Positions 44,746 through 53,524 are shown, numbered from the stretch's first letter. The stretch is 64,000 nt of DNA from Novosphingobium sp049354825 (GCF_049354825.1 NZ_CP186480.1:2108001-2172000), one strand, 5' to 3'. The notes: generated from the sequence alone by a model not told the origin. Made by a program: numbers and translations.

Positions 44746-45332
44746 GAGCCCGAGAAGGGCGGCATCGTCGCTTCCCCCGCGGCGCTGATGCCTTCGCGCT
44801 TCAGCACCATCGCGGCGGTGCGCCACAGGATCTTCAGATCGAGCCAGAAACCGCGGTTGTCGACATACCAGACGTCGGCGGCGAATTTCTGGTCCCAGGT
44901 CAGCGCGTTGCGCCCTTCGACTTGCGCGAAGCCGGTCAGTCCGGGGCGGACCTCGTGGCGGCGGGCCTGCTCGGGCGAATAGAGCGGCAGGTACTGCATC
45001 AGCAGCGGGCGCGGGCCGACCAGGCTCATGTCGCCGCGCAGCACGTTCCACAGTTCGGGCAGTTCATCGATGCTGGTGGCGCGCAGCCAGCGCCCGAACG
45101 GCGGAAGGCGGTCACCATCGGGCAGGAGGTTGCCGGCGGCATCGCGCGCGTCGGTCATCGAGCGGAACTTGACGAGGCGGAACGGCTTGCCGCCCAGCCC
45201 CGGGCGCTGCTGGCGGAACAGCACCGGGCTGCCGAGCCGGCGCCGCACCAGCAGCGCGGTGACGCCCAGCAAGGGCGACAGCACCACCAGGGCGGCGGCG
45301 GACACCACGATATCGAACGCGCGCTTGAGCAT
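44742..45332 (-). CDS. Phosphoglycosyl transferase (PglC-like initiating sugar transferase)
   Basis: Small monotopic phosphoglycosyl transferase of 196 aa that starts lipid-linked repeat synthesis by moving a sugar phosphate to undecaprenyl phosphate. It has one N-terminal re-entrant hydrophobic helix (KRAFDIVVSAAALVVLSPLLG), then FRQQRPGLGGKPFRLVKFRSM. The catalytic Asp-Glu is in TSIDELPELWNVLRGDMS, followed by LVGPRPLLMQYLPLYS. The short form without extra membrane domains is the PglC type rather than WbaP. The ATG opens away from the divergent nucleotide-sugar operon. Confidence 0.93.
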   Translation of the reverse strand: MLKRAFDIVVSAAALVVLSPLLGVTALLVRRRLGSPVLFRQQRPGLGGKPFRLVKFRSMTDARDAAGNLLPDGDRLPPFGRWLRATSIDELPELWNVLRGDMSLVGPRPLLMQYLPLYSPEQARRHEVRPGLTGFAQVEGRNALTWDQKFAADVWYVDNRGFWLDLKILWRTAAMVLKREGISAAGEATMPPFSGS

Positions 45333-45387
45333 CGCCGACGCTTCTAGGGGCGCACCCTCAAGGCTTCAACCGCAACGACATCCGGGG

Positions 45388-45415
45388 TTGCGAGCCATCG
45401 GCCCCCGCCTATAAG
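45388..45415 (+). promoter_or_regulatory. Candidate sigma-70 promoter of the nucleotide-sugar operon
   Basis: TTGCGA (45388-45393) and TATAAG (45410-45415) are separated by 16 bases, in the 155-base gap between the divergent PglC-like gene and the dehydrogenase gene. This is a near-consensus pair in an otherwise very GC-rich stretch. Transcription would start near 45422 and give a leader of about 65 bases. Confidence 0.45.
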
Positions 45416-45487
45416 GCGCGCATCGTCCCGGCGTGCGACGGCCCTTCGGCCCGCGCCCTCCTCCCTGACTGCGAGGCCCGAATTTCC

Positions 45488-46759
45488 GTGCTTTCTGCTG
45501 ATACCCGCGTCGTCGTCCTTGGTCTCGGCTACGTCGGCCTGCCGCTCGCCGTGGCGCTGGCCGCGAAGTTCGAGACCACCGGCCTCGATATCGACACCCG
45601 CCGCATCGACGAACTCAAGCGCGGCCATGACCGTACCGGCGAGATCGTCGGCGAGCGGCTCGCCGCCTCGTCGCTGACGCTCACCGCCGATCCTGCCGCC
45701 TGCCCGCCGGCCGATTTCTACATCGTCACCGTGCCGACGCCGATCACCGCCGACAACAAGCCCGACCTGCGCCTGGTAGAGGCCGCCAGCCGCACCGTCG
45801 CCGCCATGCTCAGGGCCGCTGCCGCCGAAGGTCGCACGCCGATCGTGGTCTACGAGAGCACCGTGTACCCCGGCGTTACCGAAGACATCTGTGCCCCGCT
45901 GCTCGAAGCCGGATCGGGCCTGGTCTGCGGACAGGACTTTTTCCTCGGCTACAGTCCCGAGCGTATCAATCCGGGCGACCGCGAGCACACGATCGACAAG
46001 ATCACCAAGGTCGTCTCGGGCCAGACGCCGGAAGCACTGGCGCGCATCTCCGCGCTTTACGGCGCGGTCACCAGCGGCGGCGTATTCGAGGCCACTTCGA
46101 TCAAGGCGGCCGAGGCGGCCAAGGTGATCGAGAACGCCCAGCGCGACATCAACATCGCCTTCATGAACGAGATCGCCCAGATCTTCGCCAAGATGGACTT
46201 GTCCGTCTGGGACGTGCTGGCCGCGGCGCGCACCAAGTGGAACTTCCTGCCGTTCGCGCCCGGGCTGGTCGGCGGCCACTGCATCGGCGTCGATCCCTAC
46301 TACCTCAGCCACCGCGCTACCGAGCTGGGCCAGGACCCGCACGTCATCCTGGCGGGCCGCGGGGTCAACGACGGCATGGCGAAATGGGCGGCCGAGCGGC
46401 TGCATGAAGCCGCCGGCGCCGCCGCCGGCCGCGTGCTGGTGCTGGGGCTGACTTTCAAGGAGGACGTGCCGGACCTGCGCAACAGCAAGGTCGCTGACCT
46501 GGTGGCCGCGCTAAGCGCCCTGGGCCACGAGGTGCGCGTCCACGATCCGCACGCCGACGCAGCCGAGGCGCAGCACGAATACGGCATCGCGCTGGAGCCG
46601 GCGTTGCCCGGCGAAACCTTCGACATCGTCCTGCTGGCCGTGCCGCACCGCGACTACCTCGACCTCGGGGCCGAGCGGCTGCGCCAGCTGGTGGCGCCGC
46701 GCGGCACGCTGGGCGATCTCAAGGGCGTGCTGGGCAAGGCGGCCGACTGGTCGCTATGA
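45488..46759 (+). CDS. Nucleotide-sugar dehydrogenase, TviB/WbpA-like
   Basis: NAD-dependent enzyme (423 aa) that oxidises C6 of a UDP-sugar to a uronic acid in two steps. N-terminal NAD site: VVVLGLGYVGLPLAVALA. Middle domain: VYESTVYPGVTED and GYSPERINPGD. The catalytic Cys is in GLVGGHCIGVDPYYL. The C-terminal UDP site contains LGLTFKEDVPDLRNSKV. The SPERINPGD and SIKAAEAAKVIENAQRDIN wording fits the TviB/WbpA group (UDP-GlcNAc or UDP-GalNAc) better than UDP-glucose dehydrogenase. Substrate is still inference. Start is GTG 45488. First gene of a three-gene plus-strand operon. Confidence 0.9.
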   Translation: MLSADTRVVVLGLGYVGLPLAVALAAKFETTGLDIDTRRIDELKRGHDRTGEIVGERLAASSLTLTADPAACPPADFYIVTVPTPITADNKPDLRLVEAASRTVAAMLRAAAAEGRTPIVVYESTVYPGVTEDICAPLLEAGSGLVCGQDFFLGYSPERINPGDREHTIDKITKVVSGQTPEALARISALYGAVTSGGVFEATSIKAAEAAKVIENAQRDINIAFMNEIAQIFAKMDLSVWDVLAAARTKWNFLPFAPGLVGGHCIGVDPYYLSHRATELGQDPHVILAGRGVNDGMAKWAAERLHEAAGAAAGRVLVLGLTFKEDVPDLRNSKVADLVAALSALGHEVRVHDPHADAAEAQHEYGIALEPALPGETFDIVLLAVPHRDYLDLGAERLRQLVAPRGTLGDLKGVLGKAADWSL

Positions 46760-46787
46760 CGCACGCCGACTGCAACAGGGAAACGGC

Positions 46788-47786
46788 ATGAGAGTCCTCG
46801 TCACTGGCGGCGCCGGCTTCATCGGCTACAACGTCACGCAGCGCCTGCTGGCGCGCGGCGACAGCGTGCTGGGGATCGACATCCTCAACGACTATTACGA
46901 CGTCACGCTGAAGGAAGCGCGGCTGAGGAAGCTGCGCGAGGACGGCGGGAACCGCTACGCCTTCGACAAGATCGACTTCTCGAAGATGGACGACCTGCAG
47001 CGCGCGCTGGAAGGGCAGACGTTCGACCGCATCGTCCACCTGGGTGCGCAGGCCGGTGTGCGCTATTCGATCGAGAACCCGCACGCCTATGTCCAGGCCA
47101 ACCTGGTCGGCCACGTCAACATGCTGGAGATCGCCCGCCACCGCGGGGTCGACCACATGGTCTATGCCAGCTCATCGTCGGTCTATGGCGGCAACACCAA
47201 GCTGCCTTTCGCGGTCGAGGACCGGGTCGATCACCCGCTGTCGCTCTATGCCGCGACCAAGAAGGCGGACGAGCTGATGAGCGAGACTTACGCCCATCTC
47301 TACCGCCTGCCGCTGACCGGACTGCGCTTCTTCACTGTCTACGGCCCGTGGGGCCGCCCCGACATGATGATGTGGCTGTTCACCGACGCGATCCTTTCGG
47401 GCCGGCCGATCAAGCTGTTCAACGGCGGCGAGATGTGGCGCGATTTCACCTATATCGACGATATCGTCACCGGCGTGGTCGCCGCGCTCGACAATCCGCC
47501 GCCCGACGATGGCGAGCCCAAGGCCGGCGGCAGCCTCAAGCCGCACCGCCTCTACAACATCGGCAACCACCGGTCCGAGCACCTGATGAAGGTGGTCGAG
47601 ATCCTCGAGCGCGAGTGCGGACGCGAAGCGCAGCGCGAATTGCTGCCGATGCAGGCGGGCGACGTCGAGCGCACGTATGCCGACATCGATGCGATCGCGA
47701 ACGATCTGGGCTATGCGCCGACGACGACGATCGAGGACGGCGTGCCGCGCTTCGTGCGCTGGTACCGCGATTATCACGGCGTCTGA
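46788..47786 (+). CDS. UDP-glucuronate 4-epimerase-like SDR enzyme
   Basis: Extended short-chain dehydrogenase of 332 aa. NAD-binding start: VLVTGGAGFIGYNVTQRLL. IDILNDYYDVTLKEARL is characteristic of UDP-GlcA 4-epimerases (LpsL/Cap1J type). The catalytic SSSSVYGG and SLYAATKKADELMSE supply Ser and YxxxK. FFTVYGPWGRPDMM follows. Product expected: UDP-galacturonate. It could also act on the N-acetylated uronic acid made by the preceding gene product. 28 bases separate it from that gene. Confidence 0.9.
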   Translation: MRVLVTGGAGFIGYNVTQRLLARGDSVLGIDILNDYYDVTLKEARLRKLREDGGNRYAFDKIDFSKMDDLQRALEGQTFDRIVHLGAQAGVRYSIENPHAYVQANLVGHVNMLEIARHRGVDHMVYASSSSVYGGNTKLPFAVEDRVDHPLSLYAATKKADELMSETYAHLYRLPLTGLRFFTVYGPWGRPDMMMWLFTDAILSGRPIKLFNGGEMWRDFTYIDDIVTGVVAALDNPPPDDGEPKAGGSLKPHRLYNIGNHRSEHLMKVVEILERECGREAQRELLPMQAGDVERTYADIDAIANDLGYAPTTTIEDGVPRFVRWYRDYHGV

Positions 47787-47810
47787 CGCCGCGCATGGGA
47801 GAGAAGCGCC

Positions 47811-48767
47811 TTGGCGAGGAATAAATACGGACGGCGGCGCGTGCTGGTCACCGGCGGCGCGGGGTTCCTGGGTTCGCACCTGATCGACCGCCTGCTCGAT
47901 CGCGGTGACGAAGTGCTGTGCGTCGACAACCTGTTCACCGGTGACAAGAGCAACATCGATCACCTGGTCGGGCACACGCGCTTCGAATTCATGCGCCACG
48001 ACGTGTGCTTCCCGCTTTACGTCGAGGTCGACGAGATCTTCAACCTCGCCTGCCCGGCCTCACCGGTCCATTACCAGCACGACCCGGTCCAGACGACCAA
48101 GACCAGCGTGCTGGGCGCCATCAACATGCTGGGGCTGGCCAAGCGGCTGCGCGTGCCGATCTTCCAGGCCTCCACCAGCGAGGTTTACGGCGATCCCGAG
48201 ATCCATCCCCAGACCGAGGATTACTGGGGCAACGTCAACCCGATCGGCATCCGGTCCTGCTACGACGAGGGCAAGCGTTGCGCCGAGACGCTGTTCTTCG
48301 ACTACCTTCGCCAGCACGACCTCGACATCAAGGTGGCGCGAATCTTCAACACCTACGGCCCGCGCATGCACGCGTCGGACGGACGGGTGGTCTCCAACTT
48401 CATCGTCCAGGCGCTGCAGGGGCACGACATCACGATCTTCGGCGACGGCAGCCAGACGCGCTCGTTCTGCTATGTCGACGACCTGGTCGAGGGCTTCATC
48501 CGCTTCATGGAAGCCGGACCCGACGTCCACGGGCCGATCAACATCGGCAACCCGCACGAGTTCACGATCCGCGAACTGGCCGAAAAGGTCATCGAGATGA
48601 CCGGGTCGACATCGAAGCTGATCCAACTGCCGCTGCCGGCAGACGACCCGACCCAGCGCCAGCCCAACATCGGCGAGGCACGCAAGCACCTCGATAACTG
48701 GGAGCCGAAGGTCCAGCTCGAGGAAGGGCTGCGGCGGACGATCGCCTACTTCGCCGACAAGGTCTGA
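47811..48767 (+). CDS. uxs: UDP-glucuronate decarboxylase (UDP-xylose synthase)
   Basis: SDR enzyme of 318 aa that converts UDP-GlcA to UDP-xylose. NAD site: RRVLVTGGAGFLGSHLIDRL. Then NLACPASPVHYQHDPVQT and FQASTSEVYGDPEIHPQ. The family-specific catalytic stretch is GIRSCYDEGKRCAE (Tyr-Lys), followed by RIFNTYGPRM. The TTG at 47811 is chosen because GGAGAG lies 8 bases upstream and residues right after it match the family. No ATG is nearby in frame. Last gene of the operon, convergent with the next gene. Confidence 0.93.
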   Translation: MARNKYGRRRVLVTGGAGFLGSHLIDRLLDRGDEVLCVDNLFTGDKSNIDHLVGHTRFEFMRHDVCFPLYVEVDEIFNLACPASPVHYQHDPVQTTKTSVLGAINMLGLAKRLRVPIFQASTSEVYGDPEIHPQTEDYWGNVNPIGIRSCYDEGKRCAETLFFDYLRQHDLDIKVARIFNTYGPRMHASDGRVVSNFIVQALQGHDITIFGDGSQTRSFCYVDDLVEGFIRFMEAGPDVHGPINIGNPHEFTIRELAEKVIEMTGSTSKLIQLPLPADDPTQRQPNIGEARKHLDNWEPKVQLEEGLRRTIAYFADKV

Positions 48768-48788
48768 GCGCCCGAGCGGCGCGGCGCT

Positions 48789-49346
48789 TCAGGGCTTCTT
48801 GGCGGGCGCCGGCGTCGTAGCGGGCGTGGTCGCGGGCGTAGCAGCCGCGGCGGCGCGCTGCTCGTACTGGTCCTCGATCTTCTCGACGTCGGCCTGGGTC
48901 TTGGCCGCGTCGGCATCGATGGTGGCGAGGCGCTTCTCGCGCTCGGCCTCGATCAGCTGGCCGAAGCGAACGCCAGGCGCGGTCTTCTTTTCAGCATAGG
49001 CCTGCTGGATCATCTTCTGCGTGCACCCGGTCGACCCGCCGGGCCCGACGGTCGAGCAGCTCATCGTGCCGGTCTTGGTGACCGCTTCGTAGGCGATCAC
49101 CTTGTTGACCCAGGCCTCGCTCTGCGGACCGCTGGTGGTGCGCAGCTCTTCGGGAATGCGATAGCGTTCGCCATCGGGCAGGCGCGCGCAGACCGTGATG
49201 GTGTCGCTGGTCGAGGGCGGGCACTTGTCGTCGCCGTAGATGATCACGGTGTTGACCTTGTCACCGGCGGCATCCTGCGCAGCGGCGGGAACGGCGTAAA
49301 GCGCCGGGGCGGCAACGGCGGCGAGCAGGGCGATCGGCAGGCGCAT
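48789..49346 (-). CDS. Secreted protein of unknown function
   Basis: Protein of 185 aa with a Sec signal peptide (MRLPIALLAAVAAPALYA). A central part has four cysteines (DDKCPPSTSD, VCARLPDG, MSCSTVG, GCTQKM). A charged helix of about 45 residues follows (IEAEREKRLATIDADAAKTQ, likely coiled coil), then an Ala/Thr/Pro-rich tail of APATTPATTP type. No domain is recognised. It sits between the polysaccharide locus and the coq7 block and is convergent with uxs. It is probably periplasmic or outer-membrane associated. Confidence 0.7.
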   Translation of the reverse strand: MRLPIALLAAVAAPALYAVPAAAQDAAGDKVNTVIIYGDDKCPPSTSDTITVCARLPDGERYRIPEELRTTSGPQSEAWVNKVIAYEAVTKTGTMSCSTVGPGGSTGCTQKMIQQAYAEKKTAPGVRFGQLIEAEREKRLATIDADAAKTQADVEKIEDQYEQRAAAAATPATTPATTPAPAKKP

Positions 49347-49441
49347 CAGACAAGTCCTCGGTTAGGTCGGGCGAGGCCTACAGGCCCGCCGGCGCGTGAA
49401 CAACGGCTGAAACCGCGCCCGGGTTGCAGGCGCGGCGGATT

Positions 49442-49954
49442 TCAGACCCGCTCGGACAACCGGATCGCCAGGCGGCATCCCATCCGGATGGCACCGGCCA
49501 GCAGCGGATAGCCGGGCGCGCGCTCCGCCCCGGCGGCCAGCGCGGCGGCGCGGTGGTCGCGCTCGTCGTCGCGGAAATCGGCGATCAGGCCCGACAGCTC
49601 GGGATCGCTGTCGCCCAGGTCGTCGAGCTGGCGCGAATAGTGCCGGTCGATCTCTTCCTCGATCGCGGCGGTGCAGGCCATCGCCGCTTCGGGGCCGAGC
49701 AGCGCGGTGGCAGCGCCCAGCGCGTAGCCGGCTACCGACCAGAGCGGCTGAAGCGCGGTCGGGCGCACGCCGCGCTGCGCGATCAGGGCGTCGAACTTTT
49801 CGCGGTGGGCGGCTTCCTGGGCCGCCATCTGCGCCACTTCGCCGGCGTGGGGCGCACGATCGCCCATGACCGCCAGCTGGCCGGCATAGATTCGCTGGGC
49901 GCCGTATTCGCCCGCCTGGTCGACCCGCAGCATCCGGTCCGCGGCCTTGCTCAT
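49442..49954 (-). CDS. coq7: Demethoxyubiquinone hydroxylase
   Basis: Di-iron monooxygenase (170 aa) that hydroxylates C6 of demethoxyubiquinone in ubiquinone synthesis. Iron ligands are visible in two helical pairs: DQAGEYGAQRIYAG, AAQEAAHREKFD, AIEEEIDRHYSRQL and DFRDDERDHRAAAL (E, ExxH, E, ExxH). It is the short bacterial Coq7 form. The ATG at 49954 overlaps the dsbB stop as ATGA. A long in-frame extension upstream is not conserved. Confidence 0.93.
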   Translation of the reverse strand: MSKAADRMLRVDQAGEYGAQRIYAGQLAVMGDRAPHAGEVAQMAAQEAAHREKFDALIAQRGVRPTALQPLWSVAGYALGAATALLGPEAAMACTAAIEEEIDRHYSRQLDDLGDSDPELSGLIADFRDDERDHRAAALAAGAERAPGYPLLAGAIRMGCRLAIRLSERV

Positions 49955-50463
49955 GCCGGGCGTCCCGCGCGGCCGAGCAGCCACAGCGATACCAGCGCGG
50001 CGGCGGTCGATATCAGGAAGTTGTAACCCGCCAGCGAGATGCCCAGCAGCGTCCACTGGGCCGTGTCGCAGCGGATCATCGGGGCATTGAGGATGGCGTC
50101 GAGCGCATTGCCGCCGTGCGAGGCGACCGCGGTGCAGGCGGTGAAGCCCTGCCACCAGTGGTATTCGACCCCGGCGTGATAGCCGCCCAGCAACCCGGCG
50201 AAGAGCAGCGCGAGGGCCGCCAGCCACGACAGCGCCCGGGTGCGCGGGCGCAGCAGCGCCAGCACGCCCAGCGCCAGGGTGGCGAAGTGGGCGTAGCGTT
50301 GCCACCAGCACATCTCGCAAGGATAGAGGCCGAAGCCGTACTGCGATACATAGGCGCCGGCGAGGAGCAGCGCCGGCACGGTGAGGACGATCCGGCGCGC
50401 CAGCCGCGCGGCCGGTTCGCCGGCGGTGCCGAAACGCGGATCGCCGAGCACGCCGGCGGCCAT
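49951..50463 (-). CDS. dsbB: Disulfide bond formation protein B
   Basis: Inner-membrane quinone reductase (170 aa) that reoxidises DsbA. It has four membrane helices. The first redox pair is CEMC in LYPCEMCWWQRYAH after TM1. The second pair lies in the second periplasmic loop (FTACTAV and MIRCDT). The N-terminal ~20 residues before TM1 are typical. The ATG shares one base with the ctpA stop (TGATG), and the stop overlaps coq7. No dsbA is in the window. Confidence 0.92.
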   Translation of the reverse strand: MAAGVLGDPRFGTAGEPAARLARRIVLTVPALLLAGAYVSQYGFGLYPCEMCWWQRYAHFATLALGVLALLRPRTRALSWLAALALLFAGLLGGYHAGVEYHWWQGFTACTAVASHGGNALDAILNAPMIRCDTAQWTLLGISLAGYNFLISTAAALVSLWLLGRAGRPA

Positions 50464-51824
50464 CAGCGAGCCCGTGCCGGAACCGCGGCGGCGCCGGTGC
50501 GGCGCACGGTCTGGACCGCGTAATAGAGCTGGAAGTCGTCGATGCCCTTGGCCTTGAGCTGTTCGGGCGTTTCCTTGAAGCGCGGATCGGTCTGCGCGTC
50601 GCCTTCCAGCTTCTTGTCGTCCAGCGAAACCTCGTTGACGAGATGGCGCCTGAGGTCGCTTTCGCGCAGCGCCAGCTGGGCGCGCTTGGCGGCATCCGGA
50701 TCGCTGAGCTGCGGGACGCGGATATCAGGCTCGATCCCGCCCTCCTGCACCGAGCGGCCCGACGGCGTGTAATAGCGCGCAGTGGTCAGCTTGACCGCGT
50801 GTTCGCTGTCGAGCGTGAACAGCGACTGGACGCTGCCCTTGCCGAAGCTGCGCTCGCCCATCACCAGCGCGCGGTGCTGGTCCTGCAGCGCGCCGGCGAC
50901 GATTTCAGAGGCCGAGGCCGAGCCGGCATCGATCAGCACGATCACCGGCAGGCCCGCCGCTGCATCGCCCTTGAACACGCTTTCGGCGCGGTAGAATTCG
51001 TTGTCCTGCGCGTTGCGGCCGCGCTGCGAGACGATATCGCCCTTGGTCAGGAACAAGTCGGACAGGCCGACCGCTTCGTCGAGCGAGCCGCCCGGGTTCT
51101 GCCGCAGGTCGAGGACGATGCCGGCGAGCTTGCCGCCAGCCTGGCCCTTCAGATCGGCGATCGCCTTGGCGACGTCGACACCGACATTGCGCGAGAATTC
51201 GTTCACGCTGACCACGCCGACGTTGTCGGTCAGCTTGGAGGTCACCGGGGCCAGGCTGATGACGCCGCGCTTGACCGTCACGTCGAAGGGCGCGTCGCGG
51301 CCGGTGCGAAAGATCGTCAGGCGGATGCTGGTACCCGCCGCGCCGCGCATCTGCGCCACCGCGTCGTCCAGTTCACCCCCGTAGATCAGCTTGCCATCGA
51401 GGTGGGTGATGTAATCGCCCGCCTTGAGGCCCGCCGCCTCGGCCGGGCTGCCCCGCATCGGGGCGACGATCTTCACCGCGCCGTCGTCCATCACCACGCT
51501 GAGGCCGAGGCCGGTGTAGTTGCCGTCGATCATCGTGTTGAGGCGCTGCAGCGTCGCCCCTTCCAGATAGTTCGAATGCGGATCGAGGCTGGCCAGCATC
51601 CCGTCGATCGCGCCGGCGATCAGCTTGTCGTCGTCGACCTGCTCGACATATTGCGCCTTGACCAGTTGATAGACCGTCAGGAGCCGCCCGAATTCCGGGC
51701 CGGAGCGCGCATCGACTGCGGCCAGCCCGGCGGTGGCCGCGGGAATCAGCGAAACAGCGCCGACCAGCAGCGCCGCGCGCAGGATCGGCAGGGCCCGGAA
51801 CGGCTTCTTGGCTTTGAGCGTCAT
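50463..51824 (-). CDS. ctpA: Carboxy-terminal processing peptidase (S41 family)
   Basis: Periplasmic serine protease of 453 aa with a basic N-terminus and membrane or signal segment (LRAALLVGAVSLIPAATAG). A PDZ domain follows at about 95-185 (MRGSPAEAAGLKAGDYITHLDG). The catalytic Ser is in IDAGSASASEIVAGALQD and the Lys in GERSFGKGSVQSLF. QNPGGSLDEAV is the usual substrate-cleft motif. The protease trims envelope proteins, commonly including cell-wall hydrolase regulators. Its neighbour envC upstream fits that. The C-terminal ~75 residues are less conserved. Confidence 0.94.
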   Translation of the reverse strand: MTLKAKKPFRALPILRAALLVGAVSLIPAATAGLAAVDARSGPEFGRLLTVYQLVKAQYVEQVDDDKLIAGAIDGMLASLDPHSNYLEGATLQRLNTMIDGNYTGLGLSVVMDDGAVKIVAPMRGSPAEAAGLKAGDYITHLDGKLIYGGELDDAVAQMRGAAGTSIRLTIFRTGRDAPFDVTVKRGVISLAPVTSKLTDNVGVVSVNEFSRNVGVDVAKAIADLKGQAGGKLAGIVLDLRQNPGGSLDEAVGLSDLFLTKGDIVSQRGRNAQDNEFYRAESVFKGDAAAGLPVIVLIDAGSASASEIVAGALQDQHRALVMGERSFGKGSVQSLFTLDSEHAVKLTTARYYTPSGRSVQEGGIEPDIRVPQLSDPDAAKRAQLALRESDLRRHLVNEVSLDDKKLEGDAQTDPRFKETPEQLKAKGIDDFQLYYAVQTVRRTGAAAVPARAR

Positions 51825-51880
51825 GACCGCGTTCTATCGTGCCGCGGGGGTTAACGCCAGATGGCCGTGCGCCGCCAATT

Positions 51881-53083
51881 TCAGCCCGGCCGCATCGCCG
51901 CGAGCGGATTGACGGCGACGCCGTCCTTGCGCAGCTCGATCCCGATCACCGGCGCCTGCGCCGCGGCGCGGCCGAGCGGCGAGCCGGCGACGACCGGATC
52001 GCCGACCCGCGCGTCGAGATCGGCCAGGCCGGTGACCACGCTGATCCAGCCGCCCGGATGCTCGACGATCACGACCTTGCCGAAGCCGCGATAAGGCCCC
52101 GCAAAGGCCACCCGGCCCGCGGCTGGCGCGACCGCCTGGGCGCCGCCGCGCGGAGCGAGCAGGATCCCCTCGGTACGGACGCCGTCGGGCCCGGCGTCGC
52201 CGAATCCCGTGACGATCCGCCCGTCGAGCGGCAGCAGAAACCGCGCCGGCGGACCGGGCGGCGGCGGCGGCGCGGCCACGACCGCCGTGCTACCCGGGAG
52301 CCCGGGGCGCAGCACCGGGCCGGGCAAGGCGCCGAGCTCGGCGCGCAGCTGCGCCGACTGGCCGAGCGTGGTGACAAGCGCCGAAAGATCGCGCGCGCGC
52401 TCGGCCAGGGCCAGCGCCTGTTCGCCCTCGACCGCGGCGCTGCTGCCGGCATCGCGCGCGGCCAGCCGCTGGCGCGTGGCCAGCGCGGCCAGCGCGGCCT
52501 GGCGCTGGGCCAGTTCGGCGCGGTCGGCGCGCAGACCGGCGCTGGTTGCGGCGGCTTCGCCCTCGAGCCGGCGGGCGAGCGCGATGTCGCCGCGCAGGGC
52601 GGCGGTGCGCCGCTCGACCTCGGGCAGCGCGGAGGCGAGCACCGCGCGCAGCCGCACCGTTTCCTGCAAAGAACCGGGACGCAGCAGCGACAGCAGAACC
52701 GGGCGGCGCGACAGGCGCTGCAGCGCCGCGGTCAGTCGCACCAGCGGCGCCTGCTTCGCGGCGAGCTGCGCGCGCAGCTGCGCACGGCGGGCGGCGATCA
52801 GGCGGCCCTGGGCGTCGTGTGCGGCGATCTGCGCCTGGTCCTGCTGGATACGCGCGGCCAGCGCGGCGGATTCGGCCAGCGTGCGATCGGCGGCGGCGGT
52901 GGCGCGCTCCGCCTCGCGCTCGAGGCCTTCGGCACGACGCCGCGCGCGCGCGGCCTCGGCCTCGACATTGCGCAAGGCATCGGGCGTCGGCAGGTCCGTG
53001 TTCTGGCCGGCGACTTGCGCACCGACCGCGCCCGCGGCGAGCAGAACAACGGCGGCAAGAAGGGGCAGGGAGGGGCGCGGCAT
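51881..53083 (-). CDS. envC: EnvC-like murein hydrolase activator with degenerate M23 domain
   Basis: Periplasmic protein of 400 aa. After a signal peptide (LPLLAAVVLLAAGAVGAQ) comes a long coiled-coil region (about 35-245, heavy in Ala, Arg, Glu and Gln). A Pro-rich linker (VVAAPPPPPGPP) and a C-terminal LytM/M23 fold follow (GRIVTGFGDAG, VAPAAGRVAFAGPYRGFGKVVIVEH). The zinc ligands are missing: the HxxxD position reads TEGILL and the HxH position reads GIELRK. It should therefore activate amidases at the septum, as EnvC does, rather than cut peptidoglycan. It lies between rlmH and ctpA, as in many alphaproteobacteria. Confidence 0.9.
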   Translation of the reverse strand: MPRPSLPLLAAVVLLAAGAVGAQVAGQNTDLPTPDALRNVEAEAARARRRAEGLEREAERATAAADRTLAESAALAARIQQDQAQIAAHDAQGRLIAARRAQLRAQLAAKQAPLVRLTAALQRLSRRPVLLSLLRPGSLQETVRLRAVLASALPEVERRTAALRGDIALARRLEGEAAATSAGLRADRAELAQRQAALAALATRQRLAARDAGSSAAVEGEQALALAERARDLSALVTTLGQSAQLRAELGALPGPVLRPGLPGSTAVVAAPPPPPGPPARFLLPLDGRIVTGFGDAGPDGVRTEGILLAPRGGAQAVAPAAGRVAFAGPYRGFGKVVIVEHPGGWISVVTGLADLDARVGDPVVAGSPLGRAAAQAPVIGIELRKDGVAVNPLAAMRPG

Positions 53084-53092
53084 CGGCGCGCC

Positions 53093-53515
53093 TTATCCCG
53101 AACGGTGGTAGGGATGGCCAGCAAGAATGGCGGTGGCGCGAAACAGCTGTTCCGCCAGCATCGCGCGCACCAGCAGGTGCGGCCAGGTCATCGCCCCGAA
53201 GCCGAGCACCAGGTCGGCGCCGGATCGGACCACGTCGGCATGGCCGTCGGCGGCGCCGATCAGGAAGCGGGCCTCGCGCACGCCGTCGTCGCGCCAGCGC
53301 CCCAGCAGGGCGGCGAAGGCTTCCGAGGCCAGCGGCTTGCCGCGCTCATCGAGGACGATGGTGCGCGTCGGCGTCAGCGGCGGGGGTACCGATCCGCCGG
53401 TTTCGGGCAGCTCGGTATGCCTGGTCGGCCACGCGATGCGCTTCAGGTAGCGATCGAGCAGCTCACCCTCGGCAGAGCGCGCAATCTTGCCGCGCGCGAC
53501 GATGTGCAGCAGCAT
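53093..53515 (-). CDS. rlmH: 23S rRNA (pseudouridine-1915 N3)-methyltransferase RlmH
   Basis: SPOUT methyltransferase (140 aa). It shows LLHIVARGKIARSAEGEL at the start, LDERGKPLASEAFAALL in the middle, and the knot region FLIGAADGHADVVR with LGFGAMTWPHLLVRAMLAEQLFRA. The final AGHPYHRSG supplies the conserved HPYHR end. It binds SAM and acts on helix 69 of 70S ribosomes. It is 9 bases downstream of rsfS and 9 bases upstream of envC. Confidence 0.95.
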   Translation of the reverse strand: MLLHIVARGKIARSAEGELLDRYLKRIAWPTRHTELPETGGSVPPPLTPTRTIVLDERGKPLASEAFAALLGRWRDDGVREARFLIGAADGHADVVRSGADLVLGFGAMTWPHLLVRAMLAEQLFRATAILAGHPYHRSG

Positions 53516-53524
53516 CGCGCGGGA

